Shown here piece by piece: positions 16,519 to 25,063 of a DNA stretch of 64,000 nt. The notes beneath the pieces were generated by a model. That model worked only from the letters and a program-made list of their open reading frames with translations, was not told the DNA's origin and did no database searches. Location: positions 3,038,001 through 3,102,000 of the forward strand of contig NZ_CP060201.1 of assembly GCF_013407925.2 (NCBI RefSeq), read 5' to 3'. Every line of letters starts with the position of its first letter. The stretch's first letter is position 1. Source of the stretch: Pseudomonas protegens. GTDB taxonomy: Bacteria; Pseudomonadota; Gammaproteobacteria; Pseudomonadales; Pseudomonadaceae. A program made the position numbers and the translations under genes.

Positions 16519-17967
16519 TCAGGGTTGCGCGTGTTCCGGGCCTTGCGTTCGTCCGCTTTCCCAGCCACCGCCCAGGGCCAGGAACAGATCGATCTGGCTC
16601 ATCGCCACCTGGGTGTTGGCCGCCGCCAGTTGCGCGCGCATGTCGGTGTAGGTACGGGTGGCTTGCAGATCGGCGAGGAAGGACGCGCGGCCGGCCTGGA
16701 AGAAGCGGTGGGTCTGATCCGCCGCCTGTTGCGCCGACTGCTCGGCATCCGCCAGTGCCTCGCGGCGTTGCAGCTGCGCGCTGTACTGGGCCAGACCGGT
16801 CTGGGTTTCGCGGATGGCGTTGAGCACCACCCCATCGAAATGCGCCAGGGCGCCCTGGCTCGCGGCCTCGGCCTCATGAATGCGCTCGCGGGCGCCGTTG
16901 GCCGGCACGCTCCAGCTGATCAGCGGACCAAAGCCCCAGCGGTTGGTGGAGGGCTTGCCGAGGTTGTCGAGGATGCCCACGGTGCCGACCGTCGCGCCAA
17001 TGCTGATGTCCGGGTACAGGGCCCCGGTGGCCACGCCGATGCGCGCGGTGGCGGCGGCCAGTTGGCGCTCGGCCTGCCGTACATCGGGACGACGCTTGAG
17101 CAGCGCCGCGCCATCGCCCACCGGCAACAGTTGGGCGATGTGCGGTAACTCGGCGCAGGTGCCGGTGCCAGCGGGCAGTTGATCCAGCGGTTTGGCCAGC
17201 AGCATCGACAGGCGAAACAGCCCCGACTGGCGCGCGGCTTCATAGCGCGGCAGCTCGGCGCGCAGGGATTTGAACTGGGTCTGGGAGCGGGTGACCTGGG
17301 TTTCGTCGCCGCGCCCGGCATCGCGCAGGCGCTGGGTCAGTTCGGTGCTCTGGGCTTGCAGGCGCAGGGAGTGCTCGGCGATTTCCCGCTCTTCGTTGGC
17401 CCCGCAGACCTGGGTGTAGGCCCGCACCACATCCGCCACCAGGGTGATGCGCGCGATATCGGCCGCGGCCTGGGTCGCGTCGGCATTGGCCTGGGCCGCT
17501 TCGATGCCGCGTTGCAGGGTGCCGAACAGGTCGAACTGGTAGGAGGTGCTGATGGACAGGTTGCCGACGTTGGCCACCGGCACTTTTTCCGGCAGCAGGA
17601 AGGCCTCGCCGGATTCCTGCAAACGCTCGACCCCGGCCTTGACCCCACCGCTCCAGCCGCCAGCGGCCTGGGCTTCATCCACCTGGGCCCGGGCACGGGC
17701 CAGGTTGGCTGCCGCCACTCGCAGGTCGGTGTTGGAGGCCAGGGCCTGTTGCACCAGCTGGTCCAGGCGCGGGTCCTGGTACAGCCGCCACCAGTCGGCG
17801 GGCACCGGCGCCGACACCACATTGGCGCCCTTGGCGCTCAACTCGCCCTGCAAGTCCTGGCGTTGCAGCGCCGCGTCCTTGGGCAGCCGGTAGTCCGGCC
17901 CGACCATCTGGCAGGCCGAGAGCAGCAGGCCGAGCCCGGCCAGGGCCAAACGTGCGCCGTGCTTCAT
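16519..17967 (-). CDS. NodT-family efflux outer-membrane lipoprotein
   Basis: A 482-residue outer-membrane channel of the TolC/OprM type, with a lipobox LLSACQ (Cys 19) and VGPDYRLP just after it, as in OprM relatives. Two homologous halves are visible: LARARAQVDEAQAAGG for the first coiled coil, RRPDVRQAERQLAAATARIG in the middle, and a second coiled coil toward the end. It exports drugs or aromatic compounds together with the adaptor and FUSC transporter upstream. Its ATG overlaps the adaptor gene by 4 bp. It is the last gene of the operon. Confidence 0.93.
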   Translation of the reverse strand: MKHGARLALAGLGLLLSACQMVGPDYRLPKDAALQRQDLQGELSAKGANVVSAPVPADWWRLYQDPRLDQLVQQALASNTDLRVAAANLARARAQVDEAQAAGGWSGGVKAGVERLQESGEAFLLPEKVPVANVGNLSISTSYQFDLFGTLQRGIEAAQANADATQAAADIARITLVADVVRAYTQVCGANEEREIAEHSLRLQAQSTELTQRLRDAGRGDETQVTRSQTQFKSLRAELPRYEAARQSGLFRLSMLLAKPLDQLPAGTGTCAELPHIAQLLPVGDGAALLKRRPDVRQAERQLAAATARIGVATGALYPDISIGATVGTVGILDNLGKPSTNRWGFGPLISWSVPANGARERIHEAEAASQGALAHFDGVVLNAIRETQTGLAQYSAQLQRREALADAEQSAQQAADQTHRFFQAGRASFLADLQATRTYTDMRAQLAAANTQVAMSQIDLFLALGGGWESGRTQGPEHAQP

Positions 17968-18854
17968 TGCCCGGGCTCCCGCTTGGCCTGATCGTCGAGG
18001 ATCGACACCGTGGCGGTGCGCCCGGCGATCATGCGAAAGTCCGCCGGCACGTCATCGAAGGCAATGCGCACCGGAATCCGCTGGGCCAGGCGCACCCAGC
18101 TGAAGGCCGGGTTGACGTTGGGCAGCAGGTTGGAGCCGCTGCTGCGATCACGGTCCTCGATCCCGGCGACGATGCTTTCCACATGCCCGCGCAGCCGCGC
18201 GCGGTCGCCGATCACGCGGATATCCACGGCCTGGCCGACATGGATGCCATCGAGCTTGGTTTCCTCGAAGTAACCATCGATATGGAAGGAATTGCTGTCC
18301 ACCACCGACAGCACCGGCCGGCCGGCGGTGACGAATTCCTGGGTACGTGGCGCACGGTCGTTGACGTAGCCATCCACCGGACTGCGCACCACCGAGCGGT
18401 CGAGGTTGAGCTGGGCGCTGTCCACCGCCACCTGGGCCTCGGCCAGCGCCGACTGGGCGCGGGCTTCGCGGGACTGGCTTTCTTCCAGTTGCTCGCGCGG
18501 CACCAGATTGCCCAGGCCACGGTTGCGCTTGGCCTCGCGCTGGGCCTGGGCCAGGGTTTCCTGACGGTCGGCCAGGGCCGCCTTGGCCTGGCGCAGGGCC
18601 AGCTTGAAGCGGTCCTGGTCGATGCTGAACAGCACCTGGCCGCGCTTGACCAGCTGGTTGTCGCGCACCGGCACCTGCTGGATCAGCCCGGACACATCCG
18701 GGGCGATCTGCACGATGTCGGCACGGATATGCCCGTCCCGGGTCCAGGGCGCGAACATGTAGTACATCACCATGCGCCAGACCACCACGACCGCGAAGGT
18801 CACCACCAGTAACGTCAGGACCACACGGCCAATGGTCAATAAGGGTTTTTTCAT
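17964..18854 (-). CDS. HlyD-family periplasmic adaptor, AaeA-like
   Basis: A 296-residue membrane-fusion protein. One N-terminal helix (about 10-32) anchors it. The biotinyl-lipoyl-like segment follows (HIRADIVQIAPDVSGLIQQV at about 42-61), then a short coiled-coil hairpin (about 85-145) and the second lipoyl half (RSVVRSPVDGYVNDRAPRTQ). The size and sequence style match AaeA, the adaptor of the AaeAB aromatic-acid efflux pump. It overlaps both neighbours by 4 bp. Confidence 0.92.
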   Translation of the reverse strand: MKKPLLTIGRVVLTLLVVTFAVVVVWRMVMYYMFAPWTRDGHIRADIVQIAPDVSGLIQQVPVRDNQLVKRGQVLFSIDQDRFKLALRQAKAALADRQETLAQAQREAKRNRGLGNLVPREQLEESQSREARAQSALAEAQVAVDSAQLNLDRSVVRSPVDGYVNDRAPRTQEFVTAGRPVLSVVDSNSFHIDGYFEETKLDGIHVGQAVDIRVIGDRARLRGHVESIVAGIEDRDRSSGSNLLPNVNPAFSWVRLAQRIPVRIAFDDVPADFRMIAGRTATVSILDDQAKREPGQ

Positions 18855-19060
18855 GTCATCAGGTATCGACTGAGAGAGTCCACCGCGCCCAGCAGCAGCG
18901 CGTAAAGACCGACGTTGAACAGCGCCCGGTGCCAGACCAGACGATAAAAGTGCAAGCGCGTCAGCACCCCGTGCACCAGCAGGTACAAGCCATAAGTGAT
19001 GCCCATCAGCACCAGCAGCGTGGGCAGGAACACCCCGCTGATATCCAGATCACCGATCAT
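18851..19060 (-). CDS. DUF1656 (AaeX-like) small membrane protein
   Basis: A 69-residue protein with two membrane helices (about 12-32 and 46-64) and the DUF1656 pattern: DLDISGVFLPTLLVLMG at the start and YRLVWHRALFNVGLY later. In most genomes it sits between the FUSC transporter and its HlyD adaptor, exactly as here. Its role is unknown; it is presumably a small subunit or assembly factor. It has 4-bp overlaps on both sides. Confidence 0.93.
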   Translation of the reverse strand: MIGDLDISGVFLPTLLVLMGITYGLYLLVHGVLTRLHFYRLVWHRALFNVGLYALLLGAVDSLSRYLMT

Positions 19061-21144
19061 AAAGGCGCTCCATCGATGCCATGGGGAAGGGGTTGTTCAA
19101 GCTCGCCGGTGGCGACGAATTCCACCCCCGGCAACAGCGCCAGGCGCAGGCCGCTGAGGGCGTGCAACAGGTGCAGGCGGGTTTCGTCGTCGCCTTGCAG
19201 GCCCTGGCTGCCCAAGGCGCGGCGGGTGCGATCGAGGGTCATCAACAGGGCGCCGGGCGCCGGCAGGCGTTCACCGGCCTTGAGACAAGCCTTGAAGTAG
19301 TCGCCAACCTCGGCCACCACCTGGCGCAGCAGGCTCTGGGCCACGCCCTGCACCCGCGGCGCGTAGGCCAGCAGGTCCAGCACGTTGAGCGCCACGCGCA
19401 ACTCGCGCAGGGCGGCGCCGGTGTCCTGGCCGGTGATGGCCAGGCGCGGCAGGTGCTGCATCAGCCGGTCGAGCATCTGCGCGGCCATGTGCCGGTGCTC
19501 GGCCAGGGTCGCCGGCTCGGAAAGGCTGACAATGTCGCGCCAGCTGAAGCGGGTCAGGCGCTTGGCCGCCAGCTCCGAGCCGAACGGCCGGGCGATCAGG
19601 GTCCAGACAAAGGCGAACAGCAGGCCCATGGGCCCGGCCAGGTTGGAGTTGGCAAAGCTCAGGAAGTCCGCGTCGTAGGCACCCTGGATGCTGATGAAAG
19701 ACGAGGTGTTGACGATGGTCAGGAGCATGCCCAGGTAGAACCGCGGCTGCACCGTCAGGGTGCCGACGCAGATAAAAGGTACGGCGAAGGCCAGCACCAG
19801 CATCGGAAAGTCGTGCAGGTTGGGCAGGATCAAAAACAGGTAGAGGCTGGCGAACAGTACCGACATCGCGGTCCAGAAGAAGAACCGATAGATCTGCGGC
19901 GCCGGGTCGTCCATCGAGGCGAAGAAGCTGCAGGCCACCGCCGCGAGGATCACCGCGCTGCCGCCGTCGGTCCAGCCCAACAGGATCCACAGCACCGAGG
20001 CGACGATGATCGCCAGCACCGTCGAGCCCGCCGAATACAGCATCAGCCCGCGGTCGAGAAACGGCGTCAGCCGGCCCAGGCGCCAATGCCGGTAGACCGC
20101 GCGCCAGGTGTCCTGGCTTTCGCACTGGATGGCGTGCTGCAGGCTGCGGCAGTCCTGCCAGAGATCGATCCACTCGCCGAGGCGATACAGGGCATTGGAG
20201 AACAGCAACTGGCGCCGGTCATCCAGGGCTTCGGCGCTGGGCTGCAGGGCTTCAAGCTCGCTGCGCAGGGCTTGCCAGTGCTCCACCGAGGCGTCCCGGG
20301 CGGTGCCTTGCAACCAGGCCTCGGCCTTGGTCAGCAAGGGGGCAAATTGCGCCACCAATTCGGGGGTGCGCCGCTCCAGGGCATACAGGGCGTCATCCAG
20401 GGCATCCACCACTGGCAGCAGGTGGATCATCCGCCCGCGCAACTCCTTGGTGTTGCGCACCGTCTGTGGCCGGGCGCCTTCGTGGGGCAACTGGCCGATC
20501 ATCAACTCCAGGCTGTTGAAGGTGGCCACCATCGATGTGCGCAAGGCGCTGACTTCTTCGGGCTGGACGTTGCGGGCCAGGAAGCGCTGGCTGTAGAGCG
20601 CGGCATCGGCGAACCACTTGCCGGCGGAATCGACGAACACCGGGGCCAGCCGCCGGGGCCAGAACAGGCTGCCGATGACCGCCGCGCAAATGATGCCGAG
20701 GAAGATTTCCTCGGTGCGCGCCTCGGCCACGTCCCACACCGCCAGGGGGTTGTCCACCACTGGCAGGGCAATCAGCGGCAGGGTGTAGCCGGCCAGCATC
20801 AGCGCGTAGTTGTTGGCGGTGCGCAGGTGCATGGACAAAAACAGCAGGATCCCGGTCCACAGGGCGATGATCAGCACCAGCACATAGGGGCTCTGCACGA
20901 ACATCGGCACCAGCAGCACCGCCGCCGCCGCGCCGAGGAAGGTGCCGATCGCCCGGTACAGCGCCTTGGAACTGGTGGGGCCGACAAAGGGGCTGGAGAC
21001 GATGTACACCGTGGCCATGGCCCAATAGGGCCGGGGCATCTGCATCAGCATGGCGATGTACAGGGCGATCATCGACGCGGCGAAGGTGCGCACGCCGTAG
21101 AACCAGTCCCGCGCCGGGGGCATGCCGGTAAAGAAGCCTTTCAA
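19057..21144 (-). CDS. FUSC-family (AaeB-like) inner-membrane efflux transporter
   Basis: A 695-residue inner-membrane protein. The N-terminal half has about five or six helices, with the FUSC motif RPYWAMATVYIVSSPFVGPT at about 38-57. A cytoplasmic domain (about 170-350) follows, then a second helix bundle (about 365-500) and a soluble C-terminal end. This is the AaeB two-half layout, which uses the proton gradient to export aromatic carboxylic acids in E. coli. The substrate here is inferred only by family. The gene overlaps the MarR regulator gene by 4 bp. Confidence 0.92.
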   Translation of the reverse strand: MKGFFTGMPPARDWFYGVRTFAASMIALYIAMLMQMPRPYWAMATVYIVSSPFVGPTSSKALYRAIGTFLGAAAAVLLVPMFVQSPYVLVLIIALWTGILLFLSMHLRTANNYALMLAGYTLPLIALPVVDNPLAVWDVAEARTEEIFLGIICAAVIGSLFWPRRLAPVFVDSAGKWFADAALYSQRFLARNVQPEEVSALRTSMVATFNSLELMIGQLPHEGARPQTVRNTKELRGRMIHLLPVVDALDDALYALERRTPELVAQFAPLLTKAEAWLQGTARDASVEHWQALRSELEALQPSAEALDDRRQLLFSNALYRLGEWIDLWQDCRSLQHAIQCESQDTWRAVYRHWRLGRLTPFLDRGLMLYSAGSTVLAIIVASVLWILLGWTDGGSAVILAAVACSFFASMDDPAPQIYRFFFWTAMSVLFASLYLFLILPNLHDFPMLVLAFAVPFICVGTLTVQPRFYLGMLLTIVNTSSFISIQGAYDADFLSFANSNLAGPMGLLFAFVWTLIARPFGSELAAKRLTRFSWRDIVSLSEPATLAEHRHMAAQMLDRLMQHLPRLAITGQDTGAALRELRVALNVLDLLAYAPRVQGVAQSLLRQVVAEVGDYFKACLKAGERLPAPGALLMTLDRTRRALGSQGLQGDDETRLHLLHALSGLRLALLPGVEFVATGELEQPLPHGIDGAPL

Positions 21145-21596
21145 GATGGCAGCACCGGCACATGGCTGGCGGACTCGAAGGCGCGGATCACCCGCAGCGC
21201 CGCTTCCAGGTCGCTGCTGCTGATGCCTTCCAGGACTTCATGGCGCAGGCGCACCAACTCGCTTTCCACCGCCTGCACCAGCTCACGGCCGCTGTCGGTC
21301 AGGCTCAGGCACTTGGCCCGACGATCGTGGGGGTCTTCACTGCGGCACACGTAGCCGGCGCTGCACAGTTGATCCAGCAGGCGTACCAGCGACGGGCTTT
21401 CCATCCCCGCGGCCTGGGCCACCGTGACCTGGCGCACGCCCTCGCCCAGGCGCCCGATCATCAGCAGAGGCACCGCGCAGGCTTCGGAAATGCCGAAATT
21501 GACCAGGGTGGTCTGGCAGATCCGCCGCCAATGCCGCGACGCGACCACCATGCCGCTGCTGATGTTCATGTGGAGTGATTCAAGGGAGTTGGGCAC
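21141..21596 (-). CDS. MarR/SlyA-family transcriptional regulator
   Basis: A 151-residue regulator. The winged helix is clear: VRQVTVAQAAGMESPSLVRL for the recognition helices, then the wing with the family signature EDPHDRRAKCLSLTDSGREL. It heads the efflux operon, so it probably represses its own promoter and lets go when an aromatic ligand binds. The frame begins with a GTG at 21596; an ATG at 21569 is an alternative, and neither has a clear ribosome binding site. Its stop overlaps the transporter start (ATGA). Confidence 0.88.
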   Translation of the reverse strand: MPNSLESLHMNISSGMVVASRHWRRICQTTLVNFGISEACAVPLLMIGRLGEGVRQVTVAQAAGMESPSLVRLLDQLCSAGYVCRSEDPHDRRAKCLSLTDSGRELVQAVESELVRLRHEVLEGISSSDLEAALRVIRAFESASHVPVLPS

Positions 21597-21613
21597 AAGA
21601 CTGTTCGCACACT

Positions 21614-21661
21614 GTTAGTTTGCTAACTATCAATATGGCATCGACGAATAAATCCAGTCAA
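21614..21661 (-). promoter_or_regulatory. Predicted promoter and MarR operator of the efflux operon
   Basis: On the minus strand TTGACT (21656-21661) is followed after about 17-18 nt by CATATT or CCATAT as a -10 box. Just downstream is a perfect inverted repeat, GTTAG-TTTG-CTAAC (21614-21627), 18 bp before the GTG start. A MarR dimer bound there would cover the transcription start. Confidence 0.45.
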
Positions 21662-21711
21662 GTTTTGTAACAATTGCCTGATGATGGAGATGCACGGCTT
21701 GCCGGCGAACC

Positions 21712-21993
21712 TCAGCGTTTCCTGGCCTGCTCGTACACGGTTCCACGCTCGCGCTTGCCTACCGCAACCACGCAAACCACGACGCGCTCTTCGATCACTT
21801 GATAAACCAATCGGTAGCCCGAAGCCTTGAGTTTGATTTTGTAGCAATCGGGAAGCCCGTGCAGGGCATCAGCGGGGATTCGCGGCACCTCAAGCCGTTC
21901 GGCGAGCTTTTTCTTGAATTGCTCTCGAAGCGTATGCCCCAACTTGCTCCATTCCTTGTGTGCCGAAGGCAGGAACTCAAGGCTATAAGTCAT
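21712..21993 (-). CDS. RelE/ParE-family toxin
   Basis: A 93-residue toxin of the RelE superfamily, which cleaves mRNA on the ribosome (RelE) or poisons gyrase (ParE). The pattern MTYSLEFLPSAHKEWSKLGH at the start, then HGLPDCYKIKLKASGYRLVY and VVVCVVAVGKRERGTVYEQA, fits the RelE branch, with the basic and aromatic residues used for RNA cleavage. It starts inside the antitoxin gene (11-nt overlap). A longer in-frame start upstream lies wholly in the antitoxin gene and is unlikely. Confidence 0.9.
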   Translation of the reverse strand: MTYSLEFLPSAHKEWSKLGHTLREQFKKKLAERLEVPRIPADALHGLPDCYKIKLKASGYRLVYQVIEERVVVCVVAVGKRERGTVYEQARKR

Positions 21994-22228
21994 CCAGACT
22001 GACCGGAACGGGCGTTTCATGGCTGCGCGCGCGAACGATTTCGGCCAACTCCAGATCATCCAGGCGTTCCATCAACGCTTCGAAAACCTCGGCCGGAACC
22101 ATGTAGCCCATGACACGGTTGTGATTCAGCACCGCCACTGGCCCGCCCTGGGCAGCGCTCAAGACGGCAGAAGGGTTTTTCTTCAACTCAGATACGCTGA
22201 CGGCTTTGTCAGCCAGAATACTCTGCAT
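21983..22228 (-). CDS. YefM/Phd-type antitoxin
   Basis: An 81-residue antitoxin with the Phd/YefM fold: SVSELKKNPSAVLSAAQGGP at the N-terminus binds DNA, and the C-terminal tail (RSHETPVPVSLDDL) would wrap the toxin. GAGG lies 8 nt before the second ATG (22228) but only 2 nt before the first (22234), so the second is chosen. It precedes the toxin, as is usual for relBE-like pairs, and probably represses the operon. Confidence 0.88.
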   Translation of the reverse strand: MQSILADKAVSVSELKKNPSAVLSAAQGGPVAVLNHNRVMGYMVPAEVFEALMERLDDLELAEIVRARSHETPVPVSLDDL

Positions 22229-22292
22229 AATCATGACCTCAATTCAGGTCGTGATTCTGGTCTAAATCGTCCACATCAACAACCACAGCTCA

Positions 22293-22538
22293 TCAGCCCC
22301 CGCGCCCCTTCCTCAACAACACATCCAACTGATCCACCACCTCGGCCCAGTCCGCATCATCGAGCACTTCCGTGCGCAGGAAATCCGCCTGGCTCTGGCT
22401 CCAGAAGAACGCATCCGCCAGGTGCAACTCCGGTTTCAGCGGCGAATGGGTGGCGATGAAACGATCAATACTCTCCGGGTCATCGGCCAGCCCCAACTGC
22501 TTGAACAGCGCCGGCAGATTGTGGGTCGGTGCTTCCAT
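22293..22538 (-). CDS. DUF2789 family protein
   Basis: An 81-residue protein matching DUF2789: HNLPALFKQLGLADDPESID, then RFIATHSPLKPELHLADAFF and FWSQSQADFLRTEVLDDADW. It is an all-helical soluble protein; the function is unknown, although it is common in Pseudomonas. It lies 14 bp downstream of the YbaK-type gene on the same strand, so the two are probably co-transcribed. The frame continues upstream into the neighbouring gene and that part is discarded. Confidence 0.88.
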   Translation of the reverse strand: MEAPTHNLPALFKQLGLADDPESIDRFIATHSPLKPELHLADAFFWSQSQADFLRTEVLDDADWAEVVDQLDVLLRKGRGG

Positions 22539-22552
22539 GGTCAGGCTCCTGA

Positions 22553-23014
22553 TCAGTGCGAGACTTCGCAAACCTCGGCGTGGGGCACCAGCTTCAGGTA
22601 CTGGGCCACGCTCATGTGCACCAGATTGTGGTGGTTGCCGGCTTCCAGGTAGATGTCTTTCTGCCGGGTCAGCAGCGGGTCGATCACCACGTCCAGCCCA
22701 TAGGACTCGCCCAGGGCCGGCACCGCGCCGCGCTCGCAATCATTGAACAGGTGGGCCAGGGTGCTTTCCCGGGTGATCTGCCATTCACCGCTGCCGCGCA
22801 CCTTGCTGAGGTCCAGGTGACGGCTGGCCGGCAACACCGCCATCAGGTAGTGGCCGTGGTGATCGTCAAGGACCACCGACTTGGCCACCCGCTCCGCCGG
22901 CACCCCCGCCACCCGCGCCGTTTCCAGGCTGCTGGCGGAATGGGGATGGCTCACCAGATCAAACTCGCAGGCGGCTTGTTCCAGGCTGCGTTGTACGGTT
23001 CTTGCCATACGCAT
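22553..23014 (-). CDS. YbaK/EbsC-type aminoacyl-tRNA deacylase
   Basis: A 153-residue protein of the YbaK/ProXp family, stand-alone editing enzymes that remove wrong amino acids from tRNA (often Cys- or Ala-tRNA(Pro)). Family marks are the substrate-loop Lys in ERVAKSVVLDD, and GAVPALGESYGLDVVIDPLL followed by IYLEAGNHHNLVHMSVAQYL. The ATG at 23014 follows GAGG by 6 nt. It is downstream of nothing obvious and upstream of the DUF2789 gene. Which amino acid it edits cannot be told. Confidence 0.88.
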   Translation of the reverse strand: MRMARTVQRSLEQAACEFDLVSHPHSASSLETARVAGVPAERVAKSVVLDDHHGHYLMAVLPASRHLDLSKVRGSGEWQITRESTLAHLFNDCERGAVPALGESYGLDVVIDPLLTRQKDIYLEAGNHHNLVHMSVAQYLKLVPHAEVCEVSH

Positions 23015-23122
23015 GATGCACCTCAGCGCCCCGCGAAGGGGACAGGACTGTGACTCCTGAAGCAAGTCTAGGTCGAGCTGCAAGACTCAAGGCCCCGAAC
23101 TTCCGAACGGCACTCTGCACGC

Positions 23123-24733
23123 TCATTGCCCGGCGCAGGACACGCCTGTCGCCGAACCACAGAGGACAAACAGACGGGCCCGAGTACCGCCCGCGGCGAA
23201 CTGACCGACCTTGTGCCAGCCCTGTGGCAACGGCGCGAACTCCTCGGACTGATCGTCCGAACCCACCAGCCAGTAGCGCCCGTTGCCCACTGGCAAGGCG
23301 CTCAACTGATCCAGGTAGACCTGCTCCGGGTGGTCGATCAGGGTGCCGAAGCCGTAGGCGTTCGGCCTGCTGGAGGCACCGCCCGGCAGCGGCGGCGTAT
23401 AGAGCATCGGCTGGGCATCGGTGCGGTTGTAGTAGAGGTAGCTCAGGTACCAGAGCATGTCGCTGATCACAATGCGGTCGCCGGCGACGTAGTGCCGGTT
23501 GACGTAGTCGACCATCACGCTGATCTGATCGTTGGCGTCGACATCGACGTTGTTTTTCAGCCCCACCGCCTCCAGCCCGACAAACCCCAGCAGCAACCCC
23601 AGCGCCACCAGCCGGGCCGATTTGAGCCAGCGATCGACGAGCACCGCGATGATCATCGGCAATCCCAGGGCATAGGCGGTCAGGTAACGCTCGATAAACA
23701 CCGGCGAGGCGAACGACACCGCAAACACCAGCAACAACGGCACCAGGGTGAAACTCGCCAGCAGCCCGCCAAACCGGGCAGGCGCACCGTCGCGCCAGGC
23801 CAGCCCCCCGCAGACCGCCAGCAACAGCAGCGGCATGCCCACGAACAGCACCCCGGGCAGGTTGTCGCCCTCGTCCTGGATCAACAACTGCCAGACCATC
23901 GCCGGCAGCGACGACCAGGTCACCGGAGGCTCCCAGCCGACATCGCCATTGGCCTTCAACTCGTCCATGTGCCGGAGCAGGTCGAGCAACTCCGGGACCC
24001 AGGGCAGGTACAGCAGCACGATCGCCGCATTCGTCAGCCACCAGGCCGGCCGGCCTATCAGGCGCCCGCCACCCTCGGCGCGCACGCCCGACACGGCCAG
24101 GTACAGCCAGTGCGCCAGCACGCAGAAGGCCGTGAAGTAATGGGTGTAGAAGGCCAGGGTCATCAGCAGCGCGTAGCTCACCAGATAGCCCAGGCGCGAG
24201 GGCTGGCGCAGCCAGTACACCAGGGCCAGGGTCGCCCCCAGCAGCAACAGGCCGAGCAACGCATACATGCGCACTTCCTGGCTGTAGCGCACGGCCGTGG
24301 GCAGCAGGGCCAACAGCACACCGGCGAGAATCGCCGCGCGGCGGGTCGCCAGGAGCGCCACCAGCCAGACCCCCAGCCCTACGGTGACGATCCCCGGCAG
24401 CGCGCTGAAGGTGCGAATGGAAAAGATCCCGTCGCCAAACAGTTCGATCCAGCCGCGCAACAGCATGAAATACAGCGGGGGGTGCACATCGCGGGCCGCA
24501 TGAAACCAGATATCGCCCAGCGAATACTGACTGAGCACCAGGCTGGAGCCTTCGTCGCCCCAGATGGCCGCCGCGGTCAGGTCGTAAAAGCGCACGGCCG
24601 CCGCCAGCAGCAACACCGGCAGCAACCAGTACTCAAGCACCCGGCGCATCAGGCGCTGCACGCCCTGCTGCGGAGGCACGACGGCCTGCTCTTGCAAACG
24701 CCCGATCAACTCTGGCGCTCTGCGAAAATCCAT
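23123..24733 (-). CDS. GT39-family membrane glycosyltransferase
   Basis: A 536-residue polytopic inner-membrane protein of the PMT/ArnT-like GT39 superfamily, which transfers a sugar from a polyprenyl-phosphate carrier onto a protein or lipid acceptor. After a first helix (about 36-50) comes the acidic motif IWGDEG (Asp 60/Glu 61) in the first periplasmic loop, then DVHPPLY (82-88), also typical. About ten more helices follow, then a soluble C-terminal domain of about 130 residues. The ATG has GGGGAG 6 nt upstream. No sugar-synthesis genes are adjacent, so the substrate is unknown. Confidence 0.87.
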   Translation of the reverse strand: MDFRRAPELIGRLQEQAVVPPQQGVQRLMRRVLEYWLLPVLLLAAAVRFYDLTAAAIWGDEGSSLVLSQYSLGDIWFHAARDVHPPLYFMLLRGWIELFGDGIFSIRTFSALPGIVTVGLGVWLVALLATRRAAILAGVLLALLPTAVRYSQEVRMYALLGLLLLGATLALVYWLRQPSRLGYLVSYALLMTLAFYTHYFTAFCVLAHWLYLAVSGVRAEGGGRLIGRPAWWLTNAAIVLLYLPWVPELLDLLRHMDELKANGDVGWEPPVTWSSLPAMVWQLLIQDEGDNLPGVLFVGMPLLLLAVCGGLAWRDGAPARFGGLLASFTLVPLLLVFAVSFASPVFIERYLTAYALGLPMIIAVLVDRWLKSARLVALGLLLGFVGLEAVGLKNNVDVDANDQISVMVDYVNRHYVAGDRIVISDMLWYLSYLYYNRTDAQPMLYTPPLPGGASSRPNAYGFGTLIDHPEQVYLDQLSALPVGNGRYWLVGSDDQSEEFAPLPQGWHKVGQFAAGGTRARLFVLCGSATGVSCAGQ

Positions 24734-25063
24734 TCCTTGCTCCCCATAAATTCGCATGATCTGGTCGCTCAAACCCCGACAGCATCGTCCTTTGCCGAAA
24801 AAACCGCAAAGCACAGACACAGGGGTAAAAAGCCGCTCATCGAATGTCATGTGCGGCCCCTGCCAATTGCCCACTGACCCGCATGACCCAGGATCAGGCC
24901 CGGCCATCACCGGCAATGGATGAACATAGACCGGAACACAGCAAAGTCGCGTCACAACACGGCAGATTTTCTATCCGGTCGTAGGTGCCGGTCGGCGCCT
25001 TCTGTATGATTTTCGCCACACTCGGAACCGGCCCTCATGGCTTTTCTGAATTAAGGACAATTC
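24734..25063. other. Divergent intergenic region
   Basis: About 330 bp between the GT39 gene (minus) and the 730-residue protein gene (plus). It should carry promoters for both. On the plus strand TATGAT at about 25005 is a possible -10 box, but I find no good -35. AAGGAC precedes the plus-strand ATG. I see no repeats or RNA genes in it. Confidence 0.35.
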
